From the NCBI GenBank assembly GCA_947454025.1, contig CANGIZ010000001.1, positions 52,767 to 116,766 on the forward strand: a DNA stretch of 64,000 nucleotides, in the 5' to 3' direction. The notes beneath the pieces are model-generated. The model did not search any database. It was not told where the DNA came from and saw only the letters and a list, made by a program, of their open reading frames with translations. A program made the position numbers and the translations under genes. Positions 27,735 through 36,412 of the stretch are shown here, in pieces. The DNA comes from Bacteroidota bacterium. Its GTDB lineage: Bacteria > Bacteroidota > Bacteroidia > Chitinophagales > Chitinophagaceae. The stretch's first letter is position 1. Each line of letters starts with the position of its first letter.

Positions 27735-29216
27735 ATGAACTTAACATTACTAATATTATTACCCTTACTAACTGCAGTACTTATATTGCTAGCAAAGGGT
27801 TTACAACAGATAAGAGTTATTGGCCTAATAGGTGCGTTAGCGCAATTAGGCCTTGCAGGTTGGTTATTAAAACGATTCTTGGATCAAAGAGCAGCAGGCA
27901 ATACAGCAGCTCATTTATTTGAATCCAATCAAACCTGGTTTAAAGCTTTAAATATAAATTACCATATTGGGATTGATGGTATTTCATTAGCGATGATTCT
28001 ATTGACTTCGGTTATTGTAATAGCTGGCATATTGGTTTCATGGAGCATGGACAAATTAAGTAAGGAATACTTTTTCTTATTGGTATTGTTGAGCATGGGA
28101 GCATATGGTTTCTTTATTTCATTAGACCTCTTTACATTATTCTTTTTCTTAGAAGTAGCGGTGATTCCTAAATTTTTATTAATTGGTATTTGGGGAAGTG
28201 GCGATAAAACAAAGAGTGCAATGAAATTGGCCTTAATGTTAATGGGGGGTTCTGCATTGGTAATGGTTGGCTTGTTTGGTATTTATTATAACACGCATAC
28301 ATTTGATATGGTACAAATTACCCAACAAGGTATTCCAGTAGGCGTACAAAAATTCTTTTTCCCTTTTGCTTTTTTAGGATTTGGCGTTTTCGCAGCTTTA
28401 TTTCCTTTTCATACCTGGGTACCAGATGGTCATGCTTCCGCTCCTACTGCAGCGAGTATGTTCTTGGCAGGTATCTCCATGAAACTAGGTGGCTATGGTT
28501 GTTTGCGCATTGCAGCTTTAATGCCAGATGCTGCACATACCTATTCATGGATTATTATTTTATTGGCAACTATTGCAATTATATACGGCGCATTTGCAAC
28601 CATGATGCAAACCGATTTAAAATACATTAACGCTTATTCATCCATTAGTCACTGTGGATTTGTGATTTTAGGTATTGGCATGTTAAATAAAACTTCATTA
28701 AACGGTGCTGTCATACAAATGGTATCACATGGTTTAATGACCGCCCTTTTCTTTGCTGCTATTGGTATGATTTATAGTAGAACACATACACGTATGGTCG
28801 CACAACTAGGTGGTTTATTAAAAGCGATGCCTTTTATTAGTACGGTATTTGTAATAGCTGGATTGTGCTCATTGGGCTTGCCAGGATTTAGTGGATTTGT
28901 AGCAGAGATGACGGTATTTATGGGCTCATGGCAAAATCCAGAGGGCGCTTATCGCATAGCAACTATTTTATCTGGGGCTTCTATTGTAGTAACTGCAGTA
29001 TATATTTTAAGAGCCACTGGACGTGCCATTATGGGACCTATTAGTAATGAGCATGCCTTATTATCGGATGCAACTTGGAATGAAAAATTAGCAGCTGTAC
29101 TTTTAATCACTGGAATTTTAATTATTGGTTTAGCACCATTTTTAATAAACCATTTAATTATACCAAGCACCGATGCGATTGTGTTGCAAATGGGAAAAGT
29201 AAATCTCCTTAAATAA
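27735..29216 (+). CDS. nuoM: NADH-quinone oxidoreductase subunit M
   Basis: 493 aa antiporter-like proton channel subunit. Conserved features are FFLEVAVIPKFLLIGIWG (channel Glu), FPFHTWVPDGHASAPTAAS, and MVSHGLMTALFFAAIGMIY with a central His/Lys-type helix. The C-terminal helices are IIIGLAPFLINHLI. It lies between nuoL (19 nt) and nuoN (16 nt). Confidence 0.96.
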   Translation: MNLTLLILLPLLTAVLILLAKGLQQIRVIGLIGALAQLGLAGWLLKRFLDQRAAGNTAAHLFESNQTWFKALNINYHIGIDGISLAMILLTSVIVIAGILVSWSMDKLSKEYFFLLVLLSMGAYGFFISLDLFTLFFFLEVAVIPKFLLIGIWGSGDKTKSAMKLALMLMGGSALVMVGLFGIYYNTHTFDMVQITQQGIPVGVQKFFFPFAFLGFGVFAALFPFHTWVPDGHASAPTAASMFLAGISMKLGGYGCLRIAALMPDAAHTYSWIIILLATIAIIYGAFATMMQTDLKYINAYSSISHCGFVILGIGMLNKTSLNGAVIQMVSHGLMTALFFAAIGMIYSRTHTRMVAQLGGLLKAMPFISTVFVIAGLCSLGLPGFSGFVAEMTVFMGSWQNPEGAYRIATILSGASIVVTAVYILRATGRAIMGPISNEHALLSDATWNEKLAAVLLITGILIIGLAPFLINHLIIPSTDAIVLQMGKVNLLK

Positions 29217-29232
29217 TTAGAATCTAAGAACG

Positions 29233-30642
29233 ATGACATACAATATATTCATACAATTGAGACAGGAGCTAGTACTAACCGTACTTATCTTTGTATTGCT
29301 CTTTATTAAATTAGGCAAGGATAGAAGTAATGAAAGCATTTTAAACTTCATTAATGTTGCCTTGCTTATTAATTTAGCAGCAGGTTTCTGCTGTCAAGAA
29401 ACAGGTGAACTTTTTAATGGCATGTTTACTACCAATGCTTTGATTGTATTTGAGAAAGATTTATTGAACCTAGCAATACTTATTATATCCATGCAATCCT
29501 ACGCATGGCTAAAGGAAAATAAAAATGTAATTGAGTTTTATTTGCTTACCCTAACATCCTTACTGGGTATGTTCTTTATGATCTCTAGTGGCAATTTATT
29601 AATGTTTTATCTAGGTTTAGAAATGTCCACTATACCATTGGCTGCCGCTGCTAATTTTGATTTAACTAAACGAAAATCATCCGAAGCAGCAATGAAATTA
29701 ATATTATCATCTGCATTTTCTTCAGCCATTTTATTATTAGGTATCTCTTTTCTATATGGCACAAGCGGCACTTTGACATTTTCCATATTAACTGCACACA
29801 TAAATGGGAACCCATTACAAATGTTTGCATTTATATTATTGATTTCTGGATTTGCATTTAAAATATCAGCCGTGCCATTTCACTTATGGACTGCCGATGT
29901 GTATGAAGGTGCTCCAGTAGCAGTTACCTCTTTTTTATCCGTTATTTCTAAAGGAGCCGTGTTATTTACATTGGTGAATTTGTTGTACAAAGTATTTACG
30001 CCTATTGCGAGCACTTGGTATTTAGTATTGATTGTACTTGCTGCAGCTACTATTTTAATTGGTAATTTATTTGCTATAAGACAAGATAATTTTAAACGTT
30101 TCTTGGCTTTCTCTTCCATTGCACAAGTAGGTTTTATTTTAATTGGCATATCTGGAAGTTCTCAAATTGGATCTGCATCCTTAGTATACTTTATTTTAAT
30201 TTATATCTTCTCTAACCTTGCTGCATTTGGCGTGGTATCGGTTGTAAGTGCTTTAACAGGAAAAGAAAATATATCCGATTTTAAAGGCTTTTATAAAACC
30301 AATCCAATGTTATCATGGGTATTGACCATTGCATTATTCTCTTTGGCAGGTGTGCCTCCTACTGCAGGATTTTTTGGTAAATTATTTTTAATGATGGCGG
30401 GAGCAGCAAAAGGCAATTATGCTTTAATCACATTTGCTGCTTTGAATATGGTGATTTCATTTTACTATTATTTAAGAGTAGTAAAAGCAGTTTTTATGGA
30501 CGAGAATGCAACACCTATTGACAAACTACAAGTACCAAATGTATCAAAAATGGCGATGTATATATGTGTTGCTGGGATTATTGTTACGGGATTTGCAAGT
30601 GTGGTGTATGATTATATTTACTCCATTAGTATTGGTTTATAA
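29233..30642 (+). CDS. nuoN: NADH-quinone oxidoreductase subunit N
   Basis: 469 aa antiporter-like subunit. LMFYLGLEMSTIPLAA holds the channel Glu, VPFHLWTADVYEGAPVAV is the discontinuous-helix signature, and KRFLAFSSIAQVGFILIG is conserved. It is the last recognised nuo gene. A 136-codon gene of unknown function follows 54 nt downstream on the same strand. Confidence 0.96.
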   Translation: MTYNIFIQLRQELVLTVLIFVLLFIKLGKDRSNESILNFINVALLINLAAGFCCQETGELFNGMFTTNALIVFEKDLLNLAILIISMQSYAWLKENKNVIEFYLLTLTSLLGMFFMISSGNLLMFYLGLEMSTIPLAAAANFDLTKRKSSEAAMKLILSSAFSSAILLLGISFLYGTSGTLTFSILTAHINGNPLQMFAFILLISGFAFKISAVPFHLWTADVYEGAPVAVTSFLSVISKGAVLFTLVNLLYKVFTPIASTWYLVLIVLAAATILIGNLFAIRQDNFKRFLAFSSIAQVGFILIGISGSSQIGSASLVYFILIYIFSNLAAFGVVSVVSALTGKENISDFKGFYKTNPMLSWVLTIALFSLAGVPPTAGFFGKLFLMMAGAAKGNYALITFAALNMVISFYYYLRVVKAVFMDENATPIDKLQVPNVSKMAMYICVAGIIVTGFASVVYDYIYSISIGL

Positions 30643-30696
30643 ATATTAAAAAGACTGGGCTTTAAATAAGAAAGCAGTAGACTTAAAAAACATTTT

Positions 30697-31107
30697 ATGG
30701 CAATTAATAAGAACCACGAGTTTGAAGATTTAGACAGTATCAAATGTTCTATTGTTGAAAAAAACGTTTCTGCCGATCGTGTACAATTTTTAAAAGATTT
30801 ATTGACGTATAATAAATATGAAGTTGTAGTCGTGGCCAGTCCTGCTCCAAAAGCAGCTCCAGTCGCAGCGCCTGCGCCTGTTGCCGATGGCGAGCAAGCT
30901 TCTGCACCACCCCCAGCTCCTACTCCCGAAGCAATTGCACCTTCTACTTTTACAGTGGGCGTAACTGACCTAAGATTCAACCCTACCAATGCAGTTTTTG
31001 GCCGCTCCTTACATACCCCAGATGGTCATGTAGTCACCTTAGCTTATTGGAACCAAGAGGAAACCGTATCCGACGATACGATACCCTATTTTGAACATGG
31101 CAAATAA
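30697..31107 (+). CDS. Conserved-looking hypothetical protein with Pro/Ala-rich linker, 3' of nuoN
   Basis: 136 aa, not recognised. Residues ~1-48 are compact and charged (FEDLDSIKCSIVEKN, RVQFLKDLLTYNKYEVVVV). Residues ~49-85 form a Pro/Ala linker (APKAAPVAAPAP, PPPAPTPE). Residues ~87-136 form a second module (FTVGVTDLRFNPTNAVFG, DGHVVTLAYWNQ). There is no signal peptide or membrane helix. It follows nuoN by 54 nt and is closed by a terminator, so it is likely part of the nuo transcript. A complex I-associated role is possible but only by position. Confidence 0.7.
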   Translation: MAINKNHEFEDLDSIKCSIVEKNVSADRVQFLKDLLTYNKYEVVVVASPAPKAAPVAAPAPVADGEQASAPPPAPTPEAIAPSTFTVGVTDLRFNPTNAVFGRSLHTPDGHVVTLAYWNQEETVSDDTIPYFEHGK

Positions 31108-31108
31108 A

Positions 31109-31143
31109 TAAAAAAAGCCCTCGCAATTACGAAGGCTTTTTTT
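31109..31143. terminator. Bidirectional intrinsic terminator
   Basis: An A-run/GCC...GGC/T-run hairpin (AAAAAAGCC, an internal mismatch, TCG, loop CAATTA, CGA, AGGCTTTTTTT) sits between the convergent genes at 30697-31107 and 31142-31714. T-runs on both strands allow it to end the nuo-side and the opposing transcript. Confidence 0.85.
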
Positions 31144-31714
31144 ATTTATTCAATGACTTTAAATCCATTAGTGCATTTTTAATGGCCTCCGGATTGGTCA
31201 TATCCTTTTTATAATAGGGTAATTCAAATTCATACACCGACGGTGCATCTAATAAAGTAGGATCTTCATTTTTATTTCTTTGAAAATAACTACGCTTTTC
31301 TACTTCTTTTGAAAAATCAATAACCAATAACCCTAATTCTGATTTTGAATAATCACTCAATTTACCTTTGATCTTTACTTCATTAATGGAAGCAGGATCA
31401 AATACAATAGACTCTCCATGCTCTGACCTTACCAATGCACTTGCATTTACATCATATTTTTGTGTAGTCAAGTTAAGATATAGTTCAATTTGGTCATTGC
31501 TATTGATAAATACTTTTGCATCATTAATGAATGAACGTTCTGTGTATAAATCTTCCCCTAAATAATAATTATAGTGAATAGTTCTATTTTTGATTTGCTT
31601 TAAACGATCTTGCAATATTGTAAGATACTTCGTTTTAGAAGTGCTATTATTTTGCGCATGTATTGGCGTATACATGCTAATAATCATTAGCAGCGCAAGC
31701 AAGCACTTTTTCAT
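31142..31714 (-). CDS. Secreted hypothetical protein
   Basis: 190 aa from the ATG at 31714 (an in-frame TTG at 31723 is less likely). The signal peptide MKKCLLALLMIISMYTPIHAQ is clear. The mature protein is rich in Lys, Asn, Asp and Tyr, with predicted beta strands (RTIHYNYYLGEDLYTE, DQIELYLNLTTQKYDV, LGLLVIDFSKEVE) and a C-terminal helix. I do not recognise a family. It is probably periplasmic. The gene stands alone, converging with the nuo-side operon. Confidence 0.72.
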   Translation of the reverse strand: MKKCLLALLMIISMYTPIHAQNNSTSKTKYLTILQDRLKQIKNRTIHYNYYLGEDLYTERSFINDAKVFINSNDQIELYLNLTTQKYDVNASALVRSEHGESIVFDPASINEVKIKGKLSDYSKSELGLLVIDFSKEVEKRSYFQRNKNEDPTLLDAPSVYEFELPYYKKDMTNPEAIKNALMDLKSLNK

Positions 31715-31926
31715 CAGCAGCAATTTAGGGACTCTAAGTTCCCCCTTTTATTTTGTATTAAGAAATTGTTACCAGATTTAATTCTAATCTACAATTGACT
31801 CATTTTATGTTACGTTTCAATTAATATTAAAATCGTAACAAGTTATAAATCAATTGATTAAAAAATTAATGTGTATTTTTTACACTTCAACTGGGTGACC
31901 TATTTACTATTTTGGTATAAATAAGT
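31715..31926. other. Intergenic DNA without recognised gene
   Basis: 212 nt of AT-rich DNA between the secreted hypothetical gene and the small ORF at 31927. It must contain the promoter of the minus-strand gene and, if real, of the small ORF (a TATTTTGG-like element lies just before the latter). I see no RNA gene or repeat in it. Confidence 0.4.
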
Positions 31927-32034
31927 ATGAAAACACGAACATACAAACGTTTTATGGCTCAATTGCGTCAATCTCTTTTAGCCAATTTGGGAGCTGAAAT
32001 TCCTGTTAAACTTTGGAACAGAGGACCATATTAG
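31927..32034 (+). CDS. Possible small cationic protein (35 aa)
   Basis: An ATG-started 35-codon frame reads MKTRTYKRFMAQLRQSLLAN at its N-terminus and ends WNRGPY before TAG. It is strongly basic at the N-terminus with a short amphipathic helix (QLRQSLLANLGAEI). It stands alone in intergenic DNA. Without homologues it cannot be called with confidence; I include it because composition and start context look gene-like. Confidence 0.35.
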   Translation: MKTRTYKRFMAQLRQSLLANLGAEIPVKLWNRGPY

Positions 32035-32066
32035 TTATTCAAATTAAATGTGGCCTCGCCAAGACT

Positions 32067-32227
32067 GTCAGCACTCGCTTCGCTCGGCTGACTACTTTAC
32101 GTATTGGATTAACCCAAAGACTTTCATTTAACAAACTATGTTTGTTAAATCGTATTGATTATTTTATCACAAACTGAAGCAAGCTTCATTTGTTCTGCAA
32201 TAATCAATACTTCAACTTCGTTGAAGT
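32067..32227. repeat. Cluster of four inverted repeats next to tRNA-Arg
   Basis: Four hairpin-forming inverted repeats lie within 161 nt: GTCAGC/GCTGAC at 32067-32092; 11-bp arms ATTTAACAAAC/GTTTGTTAAAT with loop TAT at 32126-32150; TGAAGC/GCTTCA at 32175-32188; and ACTTCAAC/GTTGAAGT with loop TTC at 32209-32227. The last ends 7 nt beyond the 3' end of the tRNA gene and may serve its termination or processing. The others have no assigned role. Confidence 0.7.
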
Positions 32228-32233
32228 CATTTG

Positions 32234-32305
32234 TAGCCTCGCCCAGGATCGAACTGGGATTTAGAACTTCGGAAATTCTTGTACTAACCATTGTACGACA
32301 AGGCC
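32234..32305 (-). tRNA. tRNA-Arg (anticodon CCG)
   Basis: A 72-nt cloverleaf reads on the minus strand. The acceptor is GGCCTTG with CGAGGCT (two G-U pairs), the D stem GTAC/GTAC, and the anticodon stem AGAAT/GTTCT with loop TTCCGAA giving anticodon CCG. The T stem is CCCAG/CTGGG with loop TTCGATC. Discriminator A; the CCA end is not encoded. It decodes CGG arginine codons. It lies 36 nt downstream of the crtY stop on the same strand. Confidence 0.93.
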
Positions 32306-32341
32306 ATATTGCAAATTTATCACAACGCATTGAGTTTAACA

Positions 32342-33541
32342 CTAACTCCGCCGCGTGATTACTTTAATAGCCGCTGGTAAAAATATGCGTGTAGGTAAGC
32401 TACGCATAATTTGTATGTCCTCCCAAATAGTGGAAGTATTGGACAAGAATTTAAAAATGGTGGCTGCTTTATTTTTTTCAAAAATCAGTTTGAAAATTTC
32501 ACTGCCTTCCATTAATTTATTTTGGAGAATGTATAAAAGTACTGCATCGTAAAATTGATGTCTGGTATTATGCACTTCAGTTTGAATTGCTTTACCACTT
32601 TCAAGCGCCTTTACAATTTGTGCCACTTGATTTTGAATAAATTTAAAAGCATACCCAGTACTTGCTTTCACCGCATTCCCTAAGGTACCAATTACATAAA
32701 TAGGTGCACTCGTTTTATCAAAGCGTTGCATGGTCATAGGTATTGCTCCTACTTCTTCATGCAAAACTTGGTATTGTTGTTGAGGAAAATGTACATTCAA
32801 ATAGTTGTCTATTTCCTTGTCATACTCCAATGGATTCAAAATGCTTGGCGAAAATAATGTGTATTCAACTAGTGCTTGTCGATCAGTTAATGGCAACACA
32901 TACATAAAACCAGTATCCGATTTTTGATCTACATTAAAATCCATTAACCTTGCCTCATTTGCATCCAACAAGGGTGTTGAAAATTCAATAAGGCGTCCTT
33001 TAAAATGTTGCCATAAAAATGGAACTTGGATACTAGATTGACTCATTGCGTACAAGGTTTCCATGGGTAAGATACTTGAGAATACCAACTGAGCTTTTGC
33101 CTTCCCAGTTGCCCAATGCACTTCACCGATCCCCTCCTCCACTTCAATTGCATGAATGTTGGCTTCCTTCCAATGGACATTTGAAAACCCTTTGGCAAAT
33201 TGTAAGATATGATTATAAAAATCAACACCTTGAATCATTTTATATTCAAAAGGATGGGTTGATAACTGTTTGGTAAATTCATTTTTATGAATGGAAATAC
33301 TTTCCCATTTTTTACAAACCAAGGATTCAAATACACTTGGATGCGTTTCCCAAAAACACCAGGTTCGATCATTGGATTTTTCAAAAGTCTTATCCAAAAC
33401 CAATATGGATTTTTGACTGAGTAATGGCGACTGTAAAATTGAATGCAATAAAGACAAGCCCGCACATCCAGCACCCGCTATAATAATATCATAGTTAGTT
33501 GCTTGAGGCTTCTGTGCAAAATTATTGGTAGAATCGGACAT
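32342..33541 (-). CDS. crtY: Lycopene beta-cyclase
   Basis: 399 aa from the ATG at 33541 (a GTG immediately upstream is also in frame). The N-terminal FAD/NAD-binding Rossmann motif is IIIAGAGCAGLSLL (residues ~19-32). NDRTWCFWE (~55-63) is a lycopene cyclase signature, and YVLPLTDRQALVEYTLFS and STGYAFKFI are typical. It converts lycopene to beta-carotene at the membrane. It is the last gene of the crt run, 12 nt after crtZ. Confidence 0.92.
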   Translation of the reverse strand: MSDSTNNFAQKPQATNYDIIIAGAGCAGLSLLHSILQSPLLSQKSILVLDKTFEKSNDRTWCFWETHPSVFESLVCKKWESISIHKNEFTKQLSTHPFEYKMIQGVDFYNHILQFAKGFSNVHWKEANIHAIEVEEGIGEVHWATGKAKAQLVFSSILPMETLYAMSQSSIQVPFLWQHFKGRLIEFSTPLLDANEARLMDFNVDQKSDTGFMYVLPLTDRQALVEYTLFSPSILNPLEYDKEIDNYLNVHFPQQQYQVLHEEVGAIPMTMQRFDKTSAPIYVIGTLGNAVKASTGYAFKFIQNQVAQIVKALESGKAIQTEVHNTRHQFYDAVLLYILQNKLMEGSEIFKLIFEKNKAATIFKFLSNTSTIWEDIQIMRSLPTRIFLPAAIKVITRRS

Positions 33542-33553
33542 CACATTTGGAAT

Positions 33554-34027
33554 TTAGTGCCCCAAACCTTGAATACGTTCGTCTTGACGAACCTTATCCC
33601 AATATTTTTTAGCAACAATCAACATCCCAAAGCTTTCTCCATGTTCTTTACCCATATGCTTATGGTGCATTTTATGCGCCCAACGAATGGCCTTAATATA
33701 CCTGCTATTCGATTTAGTAAACCATTTAATGCGTTGGTGTATGATTACTTCATGCACTATAAAATAAGCAAAACCATACATGGCTACCCCTGTTCCAATT
33801 CCCGCAATCCATAAAGGACCCACAAAGTTTCCGTAGAAAATACATATCATGCTTGGTATAGCAAAGATCAAAAAGAAGGCATCATTTTTTTCGAAAAAAT
33901 GTCCAGTTGGTTGATGATGATCTTCGTGCAAATACCATAAAAAACCATGCATTACAAAACGATGGGTTAACCAGGTGACCCCTTCCATGATGGCGAAAGT
34001 TAACAACATAACTGCTATGAATAACAT
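33554..34027 (-). CDS. crtZ: Beta-carotene hydroxylase (CrtZ type)
   Basis: 157 aa membrane protein with four helices. The histidine boxes of the di-iron fatty-acid-hydroxylase superfamily are complete: HRFVMH, HEDHH, HEVIIH and HKMHHKH. The family hydroxylates beta-ionone rings to give zeaxanthin. It lies 26 nt after crtB and 12 nt before crtY. Confidence 0.94.
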   Translation of the reverse strand: MLFIAVMLLTFAIMEGVTWLTHRFVMHGFLWYLHEDHHQPTGHFFEKNDAFFLIFAIPSMICIFYGNFVGPLWIAGIGTGVAMYGFAYFIVHEVIIHQRIKWFTKSNSRYIKAIRWAHKMHHKHMGKEHGESFGMLIVAKKYWDKVRQDERIQGLGH

Positions 34028-34053
34028 ATAAAGTATTTAAGAGTGTAAAGTTA

Positions 34054-34896
34054 CTACAACAAATTCAACTGGCTTCTTATTTTAGCCTTGGCAAATATGA
34101 AAACCTTTCCATAATCCGGAACGCGTATCCTAGTTTTAAGTATAGAATGCGCTTTTGTTTTTTTAATCTTCTTGAACAAAGTATAATAATATTTATAGGC
34201 TACATACACACCAAACCTTGCTTTTATAGGCAAATGCTTAATTCCTTCTAATGCAGCTACAAAATCAGCTTCAATATCTTGCTCTATGACTAATTTGTCG
34301 TCTTGTTGAAAGTTGGTGAAATCACAATTAGGGAAATACATTCTTTCCAAGCCTTCAAAATCAGCCTTAATATCTCTTAAAAAATTAACTTTTTGAAAAG
34401 CGGCACCTAGTCTTTGTGCTGAAGGTTTTAATTGATTGAATAATTGCACATCACCTTCACAAAAAATATGAAGACACATTAAACCAACCACTTCGGCACT
34501 ACCATAAATATACTCCTTATAGGAATTTACATCATAAGCATGATTGTTTAAATCCATTTCCATGCTCGCAAAAAATGCATCTAACAAATCCTTACCAATT
34601 TTATATTTATTGAATGTAATCTGAAAACGATGCAATATGGGATTCAAACTAACACCTTGTTCAATTGCCCTATAAGTATCTTTCTTAAACTGTGTTAATA
34701 ATGCAGCTTTATCAAATTCATGAAAGGTATCTACAATTTCATCTGCAAATCGCACTAAACCATACACATCATAAACGGGTTGTCTTAAATCCACGTGCAA
34801 TAATTTAATTGCCGATGAAAAGCTAGAACTATATTTCACTGTTGTATACTTACTCGTATGCGCAGTTACTTGATTATATAGTTGTAATGATGACAT
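34054..34896 (-). CDS. crtB: Phytoene synthase
   Basis: 280 aa. The two Asp-rich Mg-binding regions of trans-isoprenyl synthases are seen: VYGLVRFADEIVD (~residues 40-52) and NFLRDIKADFEGLERMYFP (~170-188). The enzyme condenses two geranylgeranyl diphosphates to phytoene. It is 9 nt from crtI. The GGPP synthase gene (crtE) is not in this window. Confidence 0.95.
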   Translation of the reverse strand: MSSLQLYNQVTAHTSKYTTVKYSSSFSSAIKLLHVDLRQPVYDVYGLVRFADEIVDTFHEFDKAALLTQFKKDTYRAIEQGVSLNPILHRFQITFNKYKIGKDLLDAFFASMEMDLNNHAYDVNSYKEYIYGSAEVVGLMCLHIFCEGDVQLFNQLKPSAQRLGAAFQKVNFLRDIKADFEGLERMYFPNCDFTNFQQDDKLVIEQDIEADFVAALEGIKHLPIKARFGVYVAYKYYYTLFKKIKKTKAHSILKTRIRVPDYGKVFIFAKAKIRSQLNLL

Positions 34897-34905
34897 TTAG
34901 TTATT

Positions 34906-36405
34906 CTATTTATAATTTTTATTGACAAGTTCGGCAACCACCTCCCCACTAATTAAACTTGGAGGAACACCAGGACCAGGAACCGTCAATTGACCAGTGT
35001 AATATAAGTTATTTACCTTTTTACTCTTACAAGATGGCTTTAAAATTGCTGTTTGCATTAAGGTATTGGCCAATCCGTATGCATTTCCTTTAAAAGAATG
35101 ATACTCCGAAACAAAATCTGAAACCGCAAATGATTTCTTAAATACAATTGCATCCGAAATAGATTGACCCCATCTTGCTTCTAATCTTGAAATGATTTTA
35201 TCAAAATACAAGTCCCTTATAGCTTCGGTATCCCCTTGTAAACCAGCAGCAATAGGAATTAATAAGAATAAATTTTCTTGCCCCTCTGGTGCAACTGTCG
35301 CATCGGTCACCGAGGGCACACTTGCATAAAATAAAGGGTCCTTTGGCCAAGCAGGCGCTGTATATATTTCGGTTCCATGTACTCCAAAATCAGTATCAAA
35401 AAACAAACTATGATGCGTTACGTCTTTCAATTTTTTATTAAGTCCTACATAGTATAAAATTGAACTTGGCGCCATTAATCTTGTATCCCAATATTTATCG
35501 GAATAAGATTGGTATTTTTTATCCAACAATTTTGTCTCAATGTGATGATAATCCCCAGCTCCTACAAGTACATCAAAATTATATTCTTTCTGCTCCTCTG
35601 TTACTTTATGAAGCGTTCGCAACGACTTTGCTGTACCATTTACCACTTCGATATGCGTAACCTGTTCATTCAATTTAAATTGTACGCCCTGTTCAATAGC
35701 AACCTTATACATGGCATCAACAATACTATACATACCCAATTCAGGATACCAAGTACCCCCTTTAATATCCGCATAATTCATTAAACTATATAGGGCAGGC
35801 GTGTTTTGCGGAAGTGCTCCTAAAAACAAAACGGGAAACTCCATTAAGGATTGAATATAGGGATGTTTAAAAAAACGTGCCACATGTTTTTTCATGGACT
35901 GAAATATGTCCAATTTAAAAACTCCGCTAATTACTTCCTTATCTAAAAACTCAAACAAAGAACGACCGGGCTTATGTACTAACTTACCTACACCCACTTC
36001 GTATTTGAATTTTGCCTCTTCCATAAACTGATCCAAAGCCTTTGCAGCACCTGGTTCTACGGATTCTAATAAAGCTTGTAATGCTTCATAGTTGGCAGGC
36101 ATATTCCAATAAGTATCCTCAAAATAAACGCGATAAGAAGGGTCTAATCTTTTTAATGAATAGTAATCACTCACCTTTTTGCCAAACTTTTCAAAGTATC
36201 TTTCAAAAACATCGGGCATCCAATACCAACTAGGCCCCATGTCGAAAGTAAATCCTTGGGCTTCAAATTTTCTAGCCCTTCCACCTGGTATATTATGTTG
36301 TTCAATTACTGTTACCTCCCAACCTTTTTGTGCTAAAAAAGAAGCTGCTGATAAACCAGCAAAGCCAGCACCAATTACAATACATTTTTTTGAGGGATGG
36401 GACAT
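34906..36405 (-). CDS. crtI: Phytoene desaturase
   Basis: 499 aa from the ATG at 36405. An upstream in-frame TTG at 36426 would overlap the sigma-factor gene and is less likely. The dinucleotide-binding motif is CIVIGAGFAGLSAASFLAQKG, with GGRARKFEAQGFTFDMGPSWY following. The C-terminal YYTGQLTVPGPGVPPSLISG is the CrtI signature. It desaturates phytoene to lycopene using FAD. The start lies 8 nt beyond the end of the sigma factor gene. Confidence 0.94.
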   Translation of the reverse strand: MSHPSKKCIVIGAGFAGLSAASFLAQKGWEVTVIEQHNIPGGRARKFEAQGFTFDMGPSWYWMPDVFERYFEKFGKKVSDYYSLKRLDPSYRVYFEDTYWNMPANYEALQALLESVEPGAAKALDQFMEEAKFKYEVGVGKLVHKPGRSLFEFLDKEVISGVFKLDIFQSMKKHVARFFKHPYIQSLMEFPVLFLGALPQNTPALYSLMNYADIKGGTWYPELGMYSIVDAMYKVAIEQGVQFKLNEQVTHIEVVNGTAKSLRTLHKVTEEQKEYNFDVLVGAGDYHHIETKLLDKKYQSYSDKYWDTRLMAPSSILYYVGLNKKLKDVTHHSLFFDTDFGVHGTEIYTAPAWPKDPLFYASVPSVTDATVAPEGQENLFLLIPIAAGLQGDTEAIRDLYFDKIISRLEARWGQSISDAIVFKKSFAVSDFVSEYHSFKGNAYGLANTLMQTAILKPSCKSKKVNNLYYTGQLTVPGPGVPPSLISGEVVAELVNKNYK

Positions 36406-36412
36406 ATTCGGA

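Noticed and set aside
32049..32305. Attachment site pair: tRNA 3' end and a similar fragment at 32049-32060
   Set aside because: The match is short and imperfect, and there is no integrase or foreign gene between the two copies.
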